From positions 13,445,930-13,509,929 of the forward strand of contig CM051002.1 in the NCBI GenBank assembly GCA_027704905.1: a stretch of 64,000 bases of DNA. The letters run 5' to 3'. The translations under genes were made by a program, and so were the position numbers. Under the pieces are notes generated by a model that saw nothing but the letters and a program-made list of their open reading frames with translations, had not been told where the DNA came from and made no database searches. This document shows positions 28,761 through 39,498 of this stretch, piece after piece. The DNA comes from Muraenolepis orangiensis. Lineage: Eukaryota > Chordata > Actinopteri > Gadiformes > Muraenolepididae. How positions within the stretch are numbered: position 1 is the first letter of the stretch; each line of letters opens with the position of its first letter.

Positions 28761-31700
28761 ATGGATCAGGGTAGTAATGAACAGATCCCAGAGGAGCCCG
28801 AGACCGGAGGACGTACAGAGACAGAGTTCGGCAGGCGAGCGTCGGAGTCGGAGCATGGTTTGTCCAAGATCACCCACAATGCCCGGGAAAACATGGGCGC
28901 CTTGGGCCACGGGCTGAAGCAGTTCTTCCAGCCCCAACGCCGACGCTCCTCCGTCTCCCCGTATGAAGCTACCTCACCCTCCACCCCCGCCCCTGACCCC
29001 ACCGATGCAGGGCCAGAGGTGGGGGAACTCCCCGCCTCCCTGGGGCCCGCTGGGGAATCTGACAACACTGCTGCTTCCGCTCCCCCTGCAGCTCTGAGTC
29101 GTGTCCTGCAGCAGATTCGCAGTGCCCCACCCATGATGAAGCGAGGGACCAGCCTGCAGAGCCGTCGCAGCAAGGCGGGGGGGAGCGGGGATCCCCCCCA
29201 GAAAGGAAGTCCCCAGATCCATCGTCGAAGTACCCATGAGGCCCTGCTGCAGGCCGGACGCCCACGCTCCTCCTCCACCACTGACACGCCCACCTGCCCC
29301 GCCCTGGCAGACATGCTGCTCACCTCTGGGTACCTGTCCACTGAGGAACCGGACAAGGTACATTGTCAAAGACTGAATTACAGAGTTACTGTGTTGGTAT
29401 TTATGAGTTGAACAAAGCAAAAACATTTAGAGCCCTAGCCTTTGCTTGACGCCGTTTACTATTTCTCTGTCTAATCATAAAATTGTTCTCACTTTTATTA
29501 TATTGTGCCAGTATATTAACTAAATGTGCACAGGTCATGAAGATAAGATAATAATAATAATGATGATAATAATTCATTATTAATAATAATTGTCATACAC
29601 ACAAACAGACCAATAAGGTCATCATGGTTGAGTGAATGAATACATTAATAAATAACCCTTCATTTGAGGTCCATGGTGATTGAAGAAAATGCTTATCCAG
29701 CACATTTTACAAGGGCATGTCGCTGCTGGCAAAATGTATTGTGTGTCATCCAATGATCTAGCAATGCCCATGTAACGTAAATGCAGTCCATTAATCGTAA
29801 TATTCAAGTTAATGTTTCCAGTTAATTATTCAATGGGATTATTTGGAAGGAAACTTTAGTGAAGTTAATGTAATGCATTGGGAGACTTGGGCTGTGCCAT
29901 GCCCTGCTGAATAGGTGGCTAGATATGTAAGTGTTAAGCATTGCAAATGTCACTGATCTCTTCTGAGTAGTTGGTCGCTGTGTGCTGTAAGCCTTTCTAA
30001 ATTTAGCATTTGCTGTCTAAGTCTACTTCAAGTCAGAGAGCATTTAAAGCCTGGAATAATGGCTTCATTTAGGTAAGAATTGCAGGCTTTATAATTATTA
30101 TAGCAAATCCTTTTACCTCACCACTGATAAAAAATAAATGCAAATTGTATTTGCCACCATGAATACATTGTCTAAAATGACCATAAACACCGACACCGAC
30201 TCATAACATGCCCATTAAGTATGTTTTCCTATTTCAATTTACAATTAAATTAAATGTTACTTAACTAAATAACAACACTTCAAAATTTTGGTCAGTTTCT
30301 TGAATATTATTGTGCTCTGTTGGTTTGTTTCCTGTCCGTCCCGTCCTTTAACCTACTGTACACCATTTCTCTCTTTTGTCCAATATCTGACCAGCTGGAG
30401 CGCTTCGACGGATCAGGCCCTGCGGTCTCACCCAATGCCCTCTCCTACGGAGGGGATGGCTACGGGCTGGACGTGGTGGACAGCACCCCAGACCCCCAGA
30501 GAACCAAGCTGGCCATCGCCCAGCTACAACAGAAGATCCTCAAGCTCACCGAACAAATCAAGATCGAGCAGACGGCGCGCGACGACAACGTGGCCGAGTA
30601 CCTCAAGCTGGCCAACAACGCCGACAAGCAGCAGAGCGCGCGCATCAAGCAGGTGTTCGAGAAGAAGAACCAGAAGTCTGCGCAGACCATCCAGCACCTG
30701 CAGAGGAAGCTGGAGCACTACCACCGCAAGCTCCGTGAGGTGGAGCACAACGGCATCCCCCGCCAGCCCAAAGACGTGTTTCGGGACATGCACCAGGGAC
30801 TCAAGGACGTCGGCGCCAAGGTGCAATATGTTGCTTAATTTGACCTTTGGCATGCTGATTTCCATGAGATTCTACCTACTACTATACCATCTATACACCA
30901 ACATAGTGACCCAGCCCAAGCGTTGACCTAAGCGTTGGCCTGGTGGTGTATTGATATGATTTGATTTGAATATAGTTTTAGTTATAGTCTTTTAAGTGCC
31001 ATCTTTTCCTGGTTTTCATGGCTGCATTACGGAACGGTTTTTTTTACTTACTAGATTGCTCTAGCTGTTATATTATTTCCCTTTACCCACTCAGTCCCAC
31101 TTATGGAGTTATTAAATTACTTGTATCAGGATGAAACATTTTGGACATATCGCCCAACCCTACATTGACCCAGCTCTGCCCTCTGCAGGTGACAGGGGGC
31201 CTCTCCAGCTTTTCTCACGCCACCCATTCTGCAGCCGGGGCTGTGGTGTCCAAGCCAAGAGAAATTGCGTCTTTGATCCGCAACAAGTTTGGCAGTGCGG
31301 ACAACATTGCAGGCCTCAAAGACTCTCTCGATGAGACCCAGGAGGACGAGGCCGTGGGCCCCGTGGCAGCAAGGACCCTGGGTGTGGGGCAGCTGCAGTC
31401 GAGCCCCAAGTACGGCAGCGAGGACGATTGCTCAAGTGCTACGTCCGGCTCCGCAGGGGCCAACAGCACCACGGGGGCACCCGGAGGCCCCCCTAGTTCC
31501 AAAGGAAACACCCTTGAGCATGGCCAAGCATCCGGCCTCGACGCCCTGCTTCACCAGATCCAGGAACTGCGGGAAAACCAGGGTCGACTAGAGGGGTCTT
31601 TTGAAAATCTGAAAGGCCACTATCAGAGGGATTACACAATGATCATGGAGGCACTCCAGGAAGAGAGATTCAGGTAAAATACCTTTATGGACGCAATATT

Positions 31701-32618
31701 ATATATATTATATATATATATATATATCATTCATATTATAAGCATGTAGCAAGAACAACAATAAATAAATGATTGTGTTATATTGTTCGCTTTGAACCCC
31801 TGTATTTTTCAGGTGTGAACGCTTAGAAGAGCAGCTCAATGACTTAACAGAACTGCATCAAAATGAAATCCTGAACTTGAAACAAGAGCTAGCCAGCATG
31901 GAGGAGAAGATTGCTTACCAGTCTTATGAAAGAGCTAGAGATATACAGGTATGCCTCACCAGACTTTAGATAGTAGACAGTAGAAAGATACTGTAAATTT
32001 GCCGACACATCACACGTTTGAATCCATTTAGCTTTCATTTAGTTGTTTTGTTTTGGTTGGGTATTGGCTGGGATAAGGTTTGCTATACAATTGAATATGG
32101 TTATGTTTCCGTATAAAGTTTGAAATAATTAAAAGTAGACATTAAGTCCCATATGGCTATGTTGATGTATTGAATCTTGAATCTTGGGGTAGAGGGAGTG
32201 GAACGTTCAGGCCAGGGGGATGGGCATGGTTGGGATCAGATCAGGGTGAGGATCAGAGCCGTCATGCCTTTACTGAACGACCGCTTTCCATCCTGACCTG
32301 TAGGAGGCGCTGGAGGCGTGTCAGACCCGGATCTCCAAGATGGAGCTGCAGCAGCAGCAGCAGCAGGTGGTGCAACTGGAGGGCCTGGAGAACGCCACCG
32401 CACGGACTCTCCTCGGCAAACTCATCAACGTGCTGCTAGCCGTCATGGCGGTCCTGTTGGTGTTCGTCTCCACGGTGGCCAACTGTGTCGTCCCCCTGAT
32501 GAAAACACGGAGTCGCACGTTCACCACACTGCTCCTGGTCATCCTGCTCGCCTTCCTCTGGAGAAACTGGGAGGCCATCTCCCAGTATACCAACCGCTTC
32601 CTTTTGCACCCCAGATGA
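28761..32618 (+). CDS. tmcc1: TMCC1 (ER transmembrane and coiled-coil domain protein 1)
   Basis: TMCC1 is an ER membrane protein that marks and promotes ER-associated fission of endosomes with coronin 1C. Five coding exons splice in frame: 28761-29357, 30395-30820, 31189-31673, 31813-31948, 32304-32618. Total 1959 nt (652 aa; human about 653). The N-terminal half is Ser/Pro/Arg-rich and disordered. The first coiled coil runs from PDPQRTKLAIAQLQQKI through the KREVEHNGIPRQPKDVF-like block. A second coiled coil includes CERLEEQLNDLTELHQNE and QELASMEEKIAYQSYERA. Two C-terminal membrane helices follow (LLGKLINVLLAVMAVLLVFV and TLLLVILLAFLW). The paralogue choice tmcc1 over tmcc2/3 rests on the MELQQQQQQVVQLEGLENAT stretch and the N-terminus. 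Compared with the human protein as I recall it, about 11 residues after VTG are absent. The next gene right is h1-8, as in human 3q22. Confidence 0.94.
29358..30394. other. tmcc1 intron 1 (between coding exons)
   Basis: A+T-rich intron with an imperfect ATA/ATG trinucleotide tract at about 29550-29590. Nothing else recognisable. Confidence 0.7.
32160..32192 (+). mobile_element. Residual LINE tail in tmcc1 intron
   Basis: Contains the TTGAATCTTGAATCTTGG tail also found at 6.83 kb. The rest of the element is not recognisable. Confidence 0.4.
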
Positions 32619-33600
32619 CCTGCTTTCAGAGGGGCATGGGTCACCAATAGACGATACAGGGGGTGTACATTGATGGGAGCGATGGAGGGGGATATATCCG
32701 GCCAGGTGTATCTGTGGATCTGCCCCCACCCCCCCCCCCCCAAACACACACACACACTACACACTGTCTCGCCTCCCGCTCCACCTCAATAGGTTCTCAC
32801 AATGTTTAGTGTTGCGAGTCAGAAGAAGAAGAATGAATGGCCAAGTTTGGGTTATCACTATATACCTTTGGTGCAGTGTTGGCATGGGTGCACAAGGATG
32901 CATTATGTTGAAGGAGCAGAGAGAGCTGCACACTTGATTTCTCTCTGAGTGAATTTGTTTACACGTTGAAAGACCTGCGTTTTTTTTATTCTATGGGAAA
33001 ATTGTATTTCAAAAGTTTTATCAGTGTAGAATGGATTCAAGTGGAATATTTTTGTCACAATTTGATAACCCTGTTGATTTTAAGGGTGTCTCTGTCTCAA
33101 GCTTCAGTGATAATCAGCAGGTGTTCACCTGATTTTATTTTTTATTTTTTAAATGGTATTGTATCATTTTCTTCAACTTTTTCTTCCACCTAAATATTTT
33201 CAGCTCATCCCAAAAACAAACCTCATCTTCTGTTCCGACTCAGAAGGAAAGGACCAGGTGCTGACAGATCAACTGCACAGCTATGGAATCCTACTCGCTA
33301 GGCACTGGATTGACTTGTGGTGAATCTTTTGACATATCATTTTTTTTAGCGTGTGAAGTCATCAACACTGGTTCTTTTATGACCTGGTCAAGGAAGTGGA
33401 TGTCTTTAACTTTAAAGGCTCAAGTGATGCCACTGTCCTAACTGCATTGCAACTGCAGAATAATCTATGAACTGAAAGAACATACTTGAAGAGTGATGGA
33501 AATGCTCAAAGACTCAGTGCTTCCGTGCTGTTTCCATTAGTGAAAATAGTAATGCTTTTTAGTTTACTTATTTAAAAAAATAAACATGCAGTTTTAAAAG
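32619..33600 (+). other. tmcc1 3'UTR
   Basis: About 960 bp after the stop without a gene, containing a poly(C)/CA tract at about 32727-32757. It ends with an AATAAA signal at about 33579 (AAAATAAACATGC), the likely polyadenylation site. Confidence 0.65.
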
Positions 33601-34085
33601 TGATTGTTGCTTTTATTTCGTGACTAAATTAATTTATATTTGGATGTACATTTATAGGTTACTAGTGTAGCCAAGACTTGTCAGGCTTACCAATTCTATT
33701 TTAAGTTGTGTTGCACTCATGGTCAAACGGTAAATCATTAGTGCCAAAACTATCGGCAGCTAATTTAACAAACTGCTAATTTGTTTTTCACAATCTGAAA
33801 TGTGTGGTCATTCACGCAGTAGCACCAATAAATATTAAATGCCAGGCACTCACTTCTGCTTTAGTTATAAAGTGGAACCAGACATGGTATTCTAGGCAAC
33901 AAGAAATTCACTAATACTGCCATCAAAAATGCCAGACTGAGCTGCTAAAGTAGCAGATACATAAATTCTACATGCCACTTCAATATGACCTAAAGAACTT
34001 AAGTTTCAAATGAGACAACCAACCAACAGTTTGACTAGCAGCAGATAACCTGGAAGTGGAACTCAATCATTAAAGCTCATTCTAA
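33601..34085. other. Short intergenic segment
   Basis: A+T-rich, nothing recognisable. It separates the tmcc1 3' end from the LINE. Confidence 0.6.
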
Positions 34086-34089
34086 GATC

Positions 34090-35640
34090 CAGGCATAACC
34101 CGAGCTGCGCTAGGTCACTCTGACCATGACATTGTCCACTTGATACCGAAATACAGGCAGAAACCAAAACTAAGCCTGTGGTCAGGTCTTTCAAGTTGTG
34201 GACTAGCGAGGCCCAGGAGAGAACTTGCGCCATGCTGGATAATGCTGGTGGTGGCGCAGAGGGTTTTCAATGGGCGATGGAGGCTGCAGGTGGCGATCTA
34301 GATGTGTACGCAGACATTGTGACGTACTGCGCTGAACATCTCCAATGCCTCACTAGAGACATGCCATGTTCCAGCCTGCTTCAAGACCTCCACCATCATT
34401 CCTGTCCCAAAGAAAACAAAGATCACCGGACTCGACGACTACCGGCCCGTCGCACTGACCTCTGTAGCCATGAAGTCATTTGAGCGCCTGGTTTTAGCCC
34501 ACCTCAAAGCCATCACTGACCCCCTACTGGACCCCCTACAGTTTGCCTACAGAGCCAACAGGTCTGTAGATGATGCTGTGAACATGGCCCTCCACTTCAC
34601 CCTGCAGCATCTGGACGCAGCAGGCACCTTAACCAGGATCCTGTTCGTGGACTTCAGCTCTGCGTTAAACGCCATCCTCCCGCTCACACTGGAGCACGTG
34701 CTCTCCCAGCTGGGAGGGCCTGACTCTACCTGCAGGTGGATCACTGACTTCCTTACCAACAGGAAACGGCATGTGAAGCTGGGGGGTAAAACCATCTCTG
34801 GCTCCAGGTCCACCAGCACAGGCTCCCCACAAGGATGCGTTCTTTCTCCCCTACTCTTCTCCCTGTACACAAACAGCTGCACCTCCAGCCACGAGTCTGT
34901 CAAGCTCCTGAAGTTTGTGGACGACACCACCCTCATCGGACTCATCTCTGGGGGTGACGAGTCTGCCTACAGGAGGGAGATCGACAGACTGCTGACCTGG
35001 TGCGGTGGTAACAACCTGGAGCTAAACGCTCTAAAAACATTGGAGATGGTTGTGGACTTCAGAAAGAGCCCCCCCATCACCCTACACAACTCCCCGGTTC
35101 ACACCGTGGACTCCTTCCGCTTCCTGGGCACCATCATCTCCCGGGACCTCTAGTGGGAGCTGAACATCAGCTCCCTGACCAAGAAGGCCCAGCAGAGGCA
35201 GCTGAAGAAATTCAACATGCCTCAGTCCATGATGGTTCTCTTCTACACCTCCACATCGAGTCCATCCTCACCTTCTCCATCACCACCTGGTTTCCCGCTG
35301 CCACTGCAAGAGACAAGTCCAATCTGCGGGTTGTCATACGCTCTGCGGAGAGAGTGATCGGCTGCAACCTGCCTTCCCTCCAGACCATGCATGACTCCAG
35401 GGCCCTGAAGCGGGCCAGGAAGATTATGGCCGACCCCTCTCACCCAGGCCCCAGTCTCTTCGCACTGCTCCCCTCCGGCAGCGGGCCATCAGGTCAAGAA
35501 CCGCATGCCACAAACAGCTTCTTCCCCACAGCCTCCAGCCTCGTCAACGATTCCCCCCCCCCCCCCACTGGACCCAGCCCTCATACACCCACACATTCAT
35601 ACAGAAATATTTATAATTATATTTAGATTAAAATGCTAAA
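34090..35640 (+). mobile_element. Degenerate L2-clade LINE (endonuclease end plus reverse transcriptase)
   Basis: Non-LTR retrotransposon ORF2 remnant. The frame over 34470-35153 has the RT series: SFERLVLAHLK, LDPLQFAYRANRSVDDAV, RILFVDFSSALN (motif A), STGSPQGCVLSPLLFSLYTN (motif B) and the catalytic FVDDTTLIG (motif C, the [FY]xDD box). LELNALKTLEMVVDFR and FRFLGTIISRDL follow. An upstream frame (34178-34483) carries the end of the endonuclease linker. The copy is dead: a frameshift lies near 34.44-34.48 kb, an in-frame TAG at 35151-35153, and further frameshifts follow. The terminal RVIGCNLPSL and ARKIMADPSHPGP block is still visible in frame 3. A poly(C) run lies at about 35550-35567. 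Confidence 0.9.
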
Positions 35641-36294
35641 TTTGCACTGGACTTAGTCCGCCACTGAACATGTGTACAATGCAACATTGTTTTGCCTTGT
35701 ATTGTTTGTCTTGTTCCAAGGGGAGAGGACTTTTGTTTTGCCTGTACCATTTTGTTTTGCACATTAGTGTTGCTCCAGACTACTGAAAAAATTCCTATGA
35801 GTGTTTTTACAACTGTATATGGCAATAAACCACTTTCTGATAATGTCAAACAAACCAGGACTAATAAATATACACTTAAGATAATCTTAGAATGGTTGAG
35901 TATGTAAATAGACATGAAGCCTAAAGAAAGACCATTGGACTGGTTCAGAGATCAAACACGTTACAGTTCAAAGAAGACAACTGCAAAGAAATACTGTATT
36001 AAAATAAGTATGAAGGTGGTGTTGGCTGATGCCACCTTTTTTTTTTTTTCACCAAGCAATTAGGGTTGTAAACCAAGATTGCTGCAGGAACATAAGGCTT
36101 CATCCATCGCACTGAACATTCCATTGGAACAATGTAGACTCAATATTCACATAATTTGCCATTAAGGTTGCAAAACAAAAGCAGTTTGTCCCACACAATA
36201 TACATGGCTTAGAGTCAGACTGCATTTACACAACTGTAATACTCTAGTAGTGGATGAAAGCAGTCAAGTACAAAGCAAACTCTACTAATGGATC
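35641..36294. other. Intergenic segment between LINE and h1-8
   Basis: A+T-rich and without open frames. It may include more LINE 3'UTR. It ends at the h1-8 polyadenylation signal. Confidence 0.55.
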
Positions 36295-36332
36295 TTTATT
36301 GCTTACAAAAAAAAACACATTTAAAAAAACAG
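36295..36332 (-). promoter_or_regulatory. h1-8 polyadenylation signal with CPE-like element
   Basis: On the minus strand AATAAA is at 36295-36300. A TTTTTTTAAAT stretch (about 36319-36329), matching the cytoplasmic polyadenylation element consensus U4-7AAU, lies about 20 nt upstream and overlaps the stop codon. CPEB-dependent translation from stored mRNA would suit an oocyte histone. The function is inferred from motif and spacing. Confidence 0.5.
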
Positions 36333-37694
36333 ACATTTACTTTGCCCGAGCCTTTGGTTCCTTGGCGGCTTTGGGTTCCTTGGCGGCTTTGGGTTCCTTG
36401 GTTCCTGGCGGCTTTGGGTTCCTTGGGTTCCTTGGCGGCTTTGGTTCCTTGGTTCCTTGGCGGCTTTGGGTTCCTTGGCGGCTTTGGGTTCCTTGACGGC
36501 TTTGGGTTCCTTGGCGGCTTTGGGTTCCTTGGCGGCTTTGGGTTCCTTGGCGGCTTTGGGTTCCTTGGGTTCCTTGGCGGCTTTGGGTTCCTTGGGTTCC
36601 TTGGCGGCTTTGGGTTCCTTGGGTTCCTTGGCGGCTTTGGGTTCCTTGGGTTCCTTGGCGGCTTTGGGTTCCTTGGCGGCTTTGGGTTCCTTGGCTGCTT
36701 TGGGTTCCTTGGCTTTGGGTTCGTCTTCTTCAGAAACCTCCATGTTTTTAGCAACCCTCTTAGCCTTGGGCCTCTTTGCCGGGGCCACCTTTGAATCAGT
36801 CTCCTCCATCTTGTCGTCAGTCTTGAAACAAGTTGGAAAGAAAGACAATTAGTCCACAACATTGATATGATTGCACAATACTGCCATAAAGTTTTAAAAA
36901 AAAAACACCTCTGTAGTTTCGCTCTTTTTCTTAGAGCCTTTTCTCTTCCCAGTACCTTCAACATACAATTAGAAATTAGAAACTTAGCATTCCCCAAAAT
37001 GTTGGATGAGCAAGTAGTCTGCCAGATAATGTATGTACCGGATTCCTTGTCTGCACTGGTTTCCATTTTGGGCCCAGCCTTTGCGGCCTTTGGTTTTCTC
37101 GTGTTGGGATCTGCATTTTCGTTTTTGCGCTTTGGCTCCGTGTTTTTTTTGGCCGCAAGCTGGACGGGGGGGGTTAGAGAGAGCGACACAAACAGCAGGT
37201 CAGACAGGTCACTCAATAAGCAATAGAATAGGTCTATCTAAAAAGGTCTCACTTACCCGGAACCTCCCCTGTGCACCAACAGCAACAGAGTTGGCAGGCC
37301 TCACCAATGTGCCATTGTCGAGTCCTTTTAGCAAGGCCATACGCACGGTGTACTTCAGCCTCACCAAATCCAACGTGGGATATTTTAGCTTGATGCGGTT
37401 TCGTATCGCCTGCGCCGACACACCCTTCCGAGAATCCAACTCTTTCACAGCTTCAGTCACCATAACCAGAGTTGGAGGATGAGCTGCGACTTTACTCGTC
37501 GACGCAGAACCCACCGCATCTGGATGAACCAAACATAAGCGCGCGCGCACACACACACACACAGCTAGGCAGGGGAACACACGTTTTTTGCTTCCATTGG
37601 GCTACAAACCTGATTCATTTTCCTCCGCGACAGTTTCGTCGTCCTCCGCTGAAGCAACGGGGGAAGTGGGCTCATCCATGTCCGCCGCGGGCAT
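36321..37694 (-). CDS. h1-8: Oocyte-type linker histone H1.8 (h1m/B4-like), complete copy
   Basis: Maternal linker histone that compacts oocyte and early embryonic chromatin. It is intron-containing, unlike replication-dependent H1 genes. Five exons splice in frame: 37610-37694, 37257-37519, 37039-37159, 36909-36955, 36321-36821. Total 1017 nt (338 aa). The acidic N-terminus (MPAADMDEPTSP) is followed by the winged-helix globular domain in exon 2 (HPPTLVMVTEAVKELDSRKG, SAQAIRNRIKLKYP, LVRLKYTVRMALLKGL and the exon-end QGRFR). Exons 3-5 encode a Lys-rich tail. Exon 5 is dominated by KEPKAA repeats, and two 1-nt losses in the repeat shift the final frame, so the present end is not the ancestral one. 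The next gene left is tmcc1, matching human H1-8/TMCC1 linkage. Exons 1-2 and the promoter recur at 50.75-51.19 kb and 62.04-62.47 kb. Confidence 0.9.
36346..36726 (-). repeat. 18-bp coding minisatellite, KEPKAA/KEP units
   Basis: About 15-18 units of AAGGAACCCAAAGCCGCC, some shortened to 9 bp (KEP). Opposite-strand frames read FLGGFG or LAALGS, so the array is open in all six frames. Two units near 36.40-36.45 kb lack one base each, changing the histone frame. Confidence 0.95.
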
Positions 37695-37908
37695 TTTGGG
37701 AGGCGTTCTAGCAGCACTTTAAAACGACCGATTGATGATCAAAATCGCACAATGTACTTGTGCGTGTTCGGTCACGACACCGCAGCCTTCCAGCTTTATG
37801 CAATGGACCCTACCAGGTGCGTCTAATCACGCGACACTTTGGCGCCTATATTTCTCACCAATAAGCAGAGAGCACAGCCTGCTTTTGACAGGTGAAAGTG
37901 TTTATGAC
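37695..37908 (-). promoter_or_regulatory. h1-8 upstream region, repeated in three copies
   Basis: The sequence upstream of the h1-8 ATG is near-identical at 37695-37860, 51194-51360 and (deleted part-way) 62466-62580. It contains an E-box CAGGTG (37814-37819) of the type bound by oocyte bHLH factors, lost in the third copy by deletion. No TATA box was convincing. The regulatory role is inferred. Confidence 0.45.
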
Positions 37909-38300
37909 CAGTGGCGGCTGGCCCATAGGGGGCGATGGGGCGCCGCCCCCCCTAAACCACACGCACAAACAAAATATAAAAAAAAAAATATATATATATA
38001 TATATAAATTGTCAATATGTGTGTGTTTAAAATATGGAATGCACCCAGAAATATGTGTAAAATATGATTTAAAAATAATTTGCGCAACATAATATGCTTT
38101 TCCTAGTACACATATGCCTAGTACACTGTGGCCGTGTTCCATTTCAGGGTCTGCAGCCTTAAGGGCGCATTTGAATGACGATGCTGGGGGGGCTGTAGAG
38201 AAATAGCCCCACGGAGGCGGGTCTCTGTAGCAGTTTAGCCAATTGCTGATTCAAGATATAAACGAGTGACATAAAATGTAGCCAATCAGCGTCCTCAAAA

Positions 38301-38346
38301 CGTCTTCCGGGAGGGCTGTTTTCAAACAGCCCTCCCGGAAGACTTT
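38301..38346. repeat. Perfect hairpin inside MITE copy 1
   Basis: Arms of 19 bp (TCTTCCGGGAGGGCTGTTT and its exact reverse complement) around a 2-nt loop. A second hairpin, GGGGCT...AGCCCC, lies at about 38187-38210. Confidence 0.85.
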
Positions 38347-38443
38347 GGAGCATCGAGCATCCAGCATCGTCATTTGTGTGCGTCACAGTTTACACAAGGA
38401 AAAGCATATTATGCTCTGTCTCTGCGGGCACACACACACGCAC

Positions 38444-38511
<68 letters not shown>

Positions 38512-38635
38512 ACGCACACGCACAGACGCACACTCACACACACACACACACACACACTTACAAATATATGTCAGTGTTTTTTGTCAGTGTGTGCCAATAT
38601 ATATATATTTTTGTTGAGTGATTGATATCGTTTTC

Positions 38636-38705
38636 GTGAGTGATTTAAACAAGCAGGTATATATATATATATATATATATATACCTGCTTGTTTAAATCA
38701 CTCAC
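38636..38705. repeat. 70-bp perfect palindrome inside MITE copy 1
   Basis: GTGAGTGATTTAAACAAGCA leads into GGTATA and an (AT)n centre, then the exact reverse complement back to CTCAC. The same structure occurs at 58535-58633 in MITE copy 2 with a longer AT centre. Confidence 0.93.
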
Positions 38706-39498
38706 CAAACTCACCTGTTCAGAGCTGCTTTGAATGTGTTTTGGTGTTATTGTTAACTCGTTGTTTCCTCTTAAATGTGTTTATGTATCCATGTACCAAA
38801 TAAAGTCTAAAAGAATAGACTGTGTGAAGTTCTGTGGTGCCTTTGAGCTGGCCTTGCGTGGCCATGATGAAAGTGATGGACAGAAGGGCGACATTTCAAT
38901 ACAAAAAGTAATTGTATATAATGTAATTAACAATATGTAATTGTAAATTAAAAAAAATGGTATAGCCCCCCCTGGTGAAAAATGCACCAGCCGCCACTGT
39001 TTATGACAAGACATATCTGAGATGAATTTGGTGACCATTGATCGCTGTTTTGGAACATTAAGCTCCGTTTAGCCTTTCTCGTTTCAAAACGTTTTTCGAA
39101 TGTCCCGCCAGAGCCTAATAGCCCATAGATATATACATTGATTTACAAAGAGGCTGACGGATACCCGACAACCAATAATAAGATGTAGATGAAATACATG
39201 TCGGTCAAATATGTGTTTTAGTTCCGCAGGAGTTAACTTAGGTCTCTGTAAACTAGTGCAGGCAGCTATAGTAACATATGAACACTGTAACATTTGCACT
39301 CTGGTTAGATGCCAACTTCTTGTCGCTGTACTGTACTTGTGCTGTGAAATGACAATAAATGTGAATCGATTCTAATGTTCTCTTTAGTTCCGTCTTTGTG
39401 GTGGCGGCAGTCGACTTCACTATATAGGCTACACTTCCTTTCTCAAGCATTTGTTGCGCATTTCGGCACTGCTCCACGAGTTGTGAGCGCAAACGTCT

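Larger units (their letters stand above)
37909..38999. mobile_element. hAT-type non-autonomous element (MITE), copy 1, 1091 bp
   Basis: Ends are inverted: CAGTGGCGGCTGG at the left and CCAGCCGCCACTG at the right. The 8-bp target duplication TTTATGAC is at 37901-37908 and 39000-39007. No transposase frame. The interior holds several perfect hairpins, a (CA)n tract (about 38430-38555) and a polyadenylation-like AATAAAG. Unit B (about 51403) has the same flanks with one TTTATGAC and no insert, proving insertion. TIR tip and 8-bp duplication indicate the hAT superfamily. Confidence 0.92.

Noticed and set aside
36288..36852. Plus-strand frames of FLGGFG or LAALGS repeats
   Set aside because: Reverse reading of the h1-8 KEPKAA minisatellite; no splice or start context.
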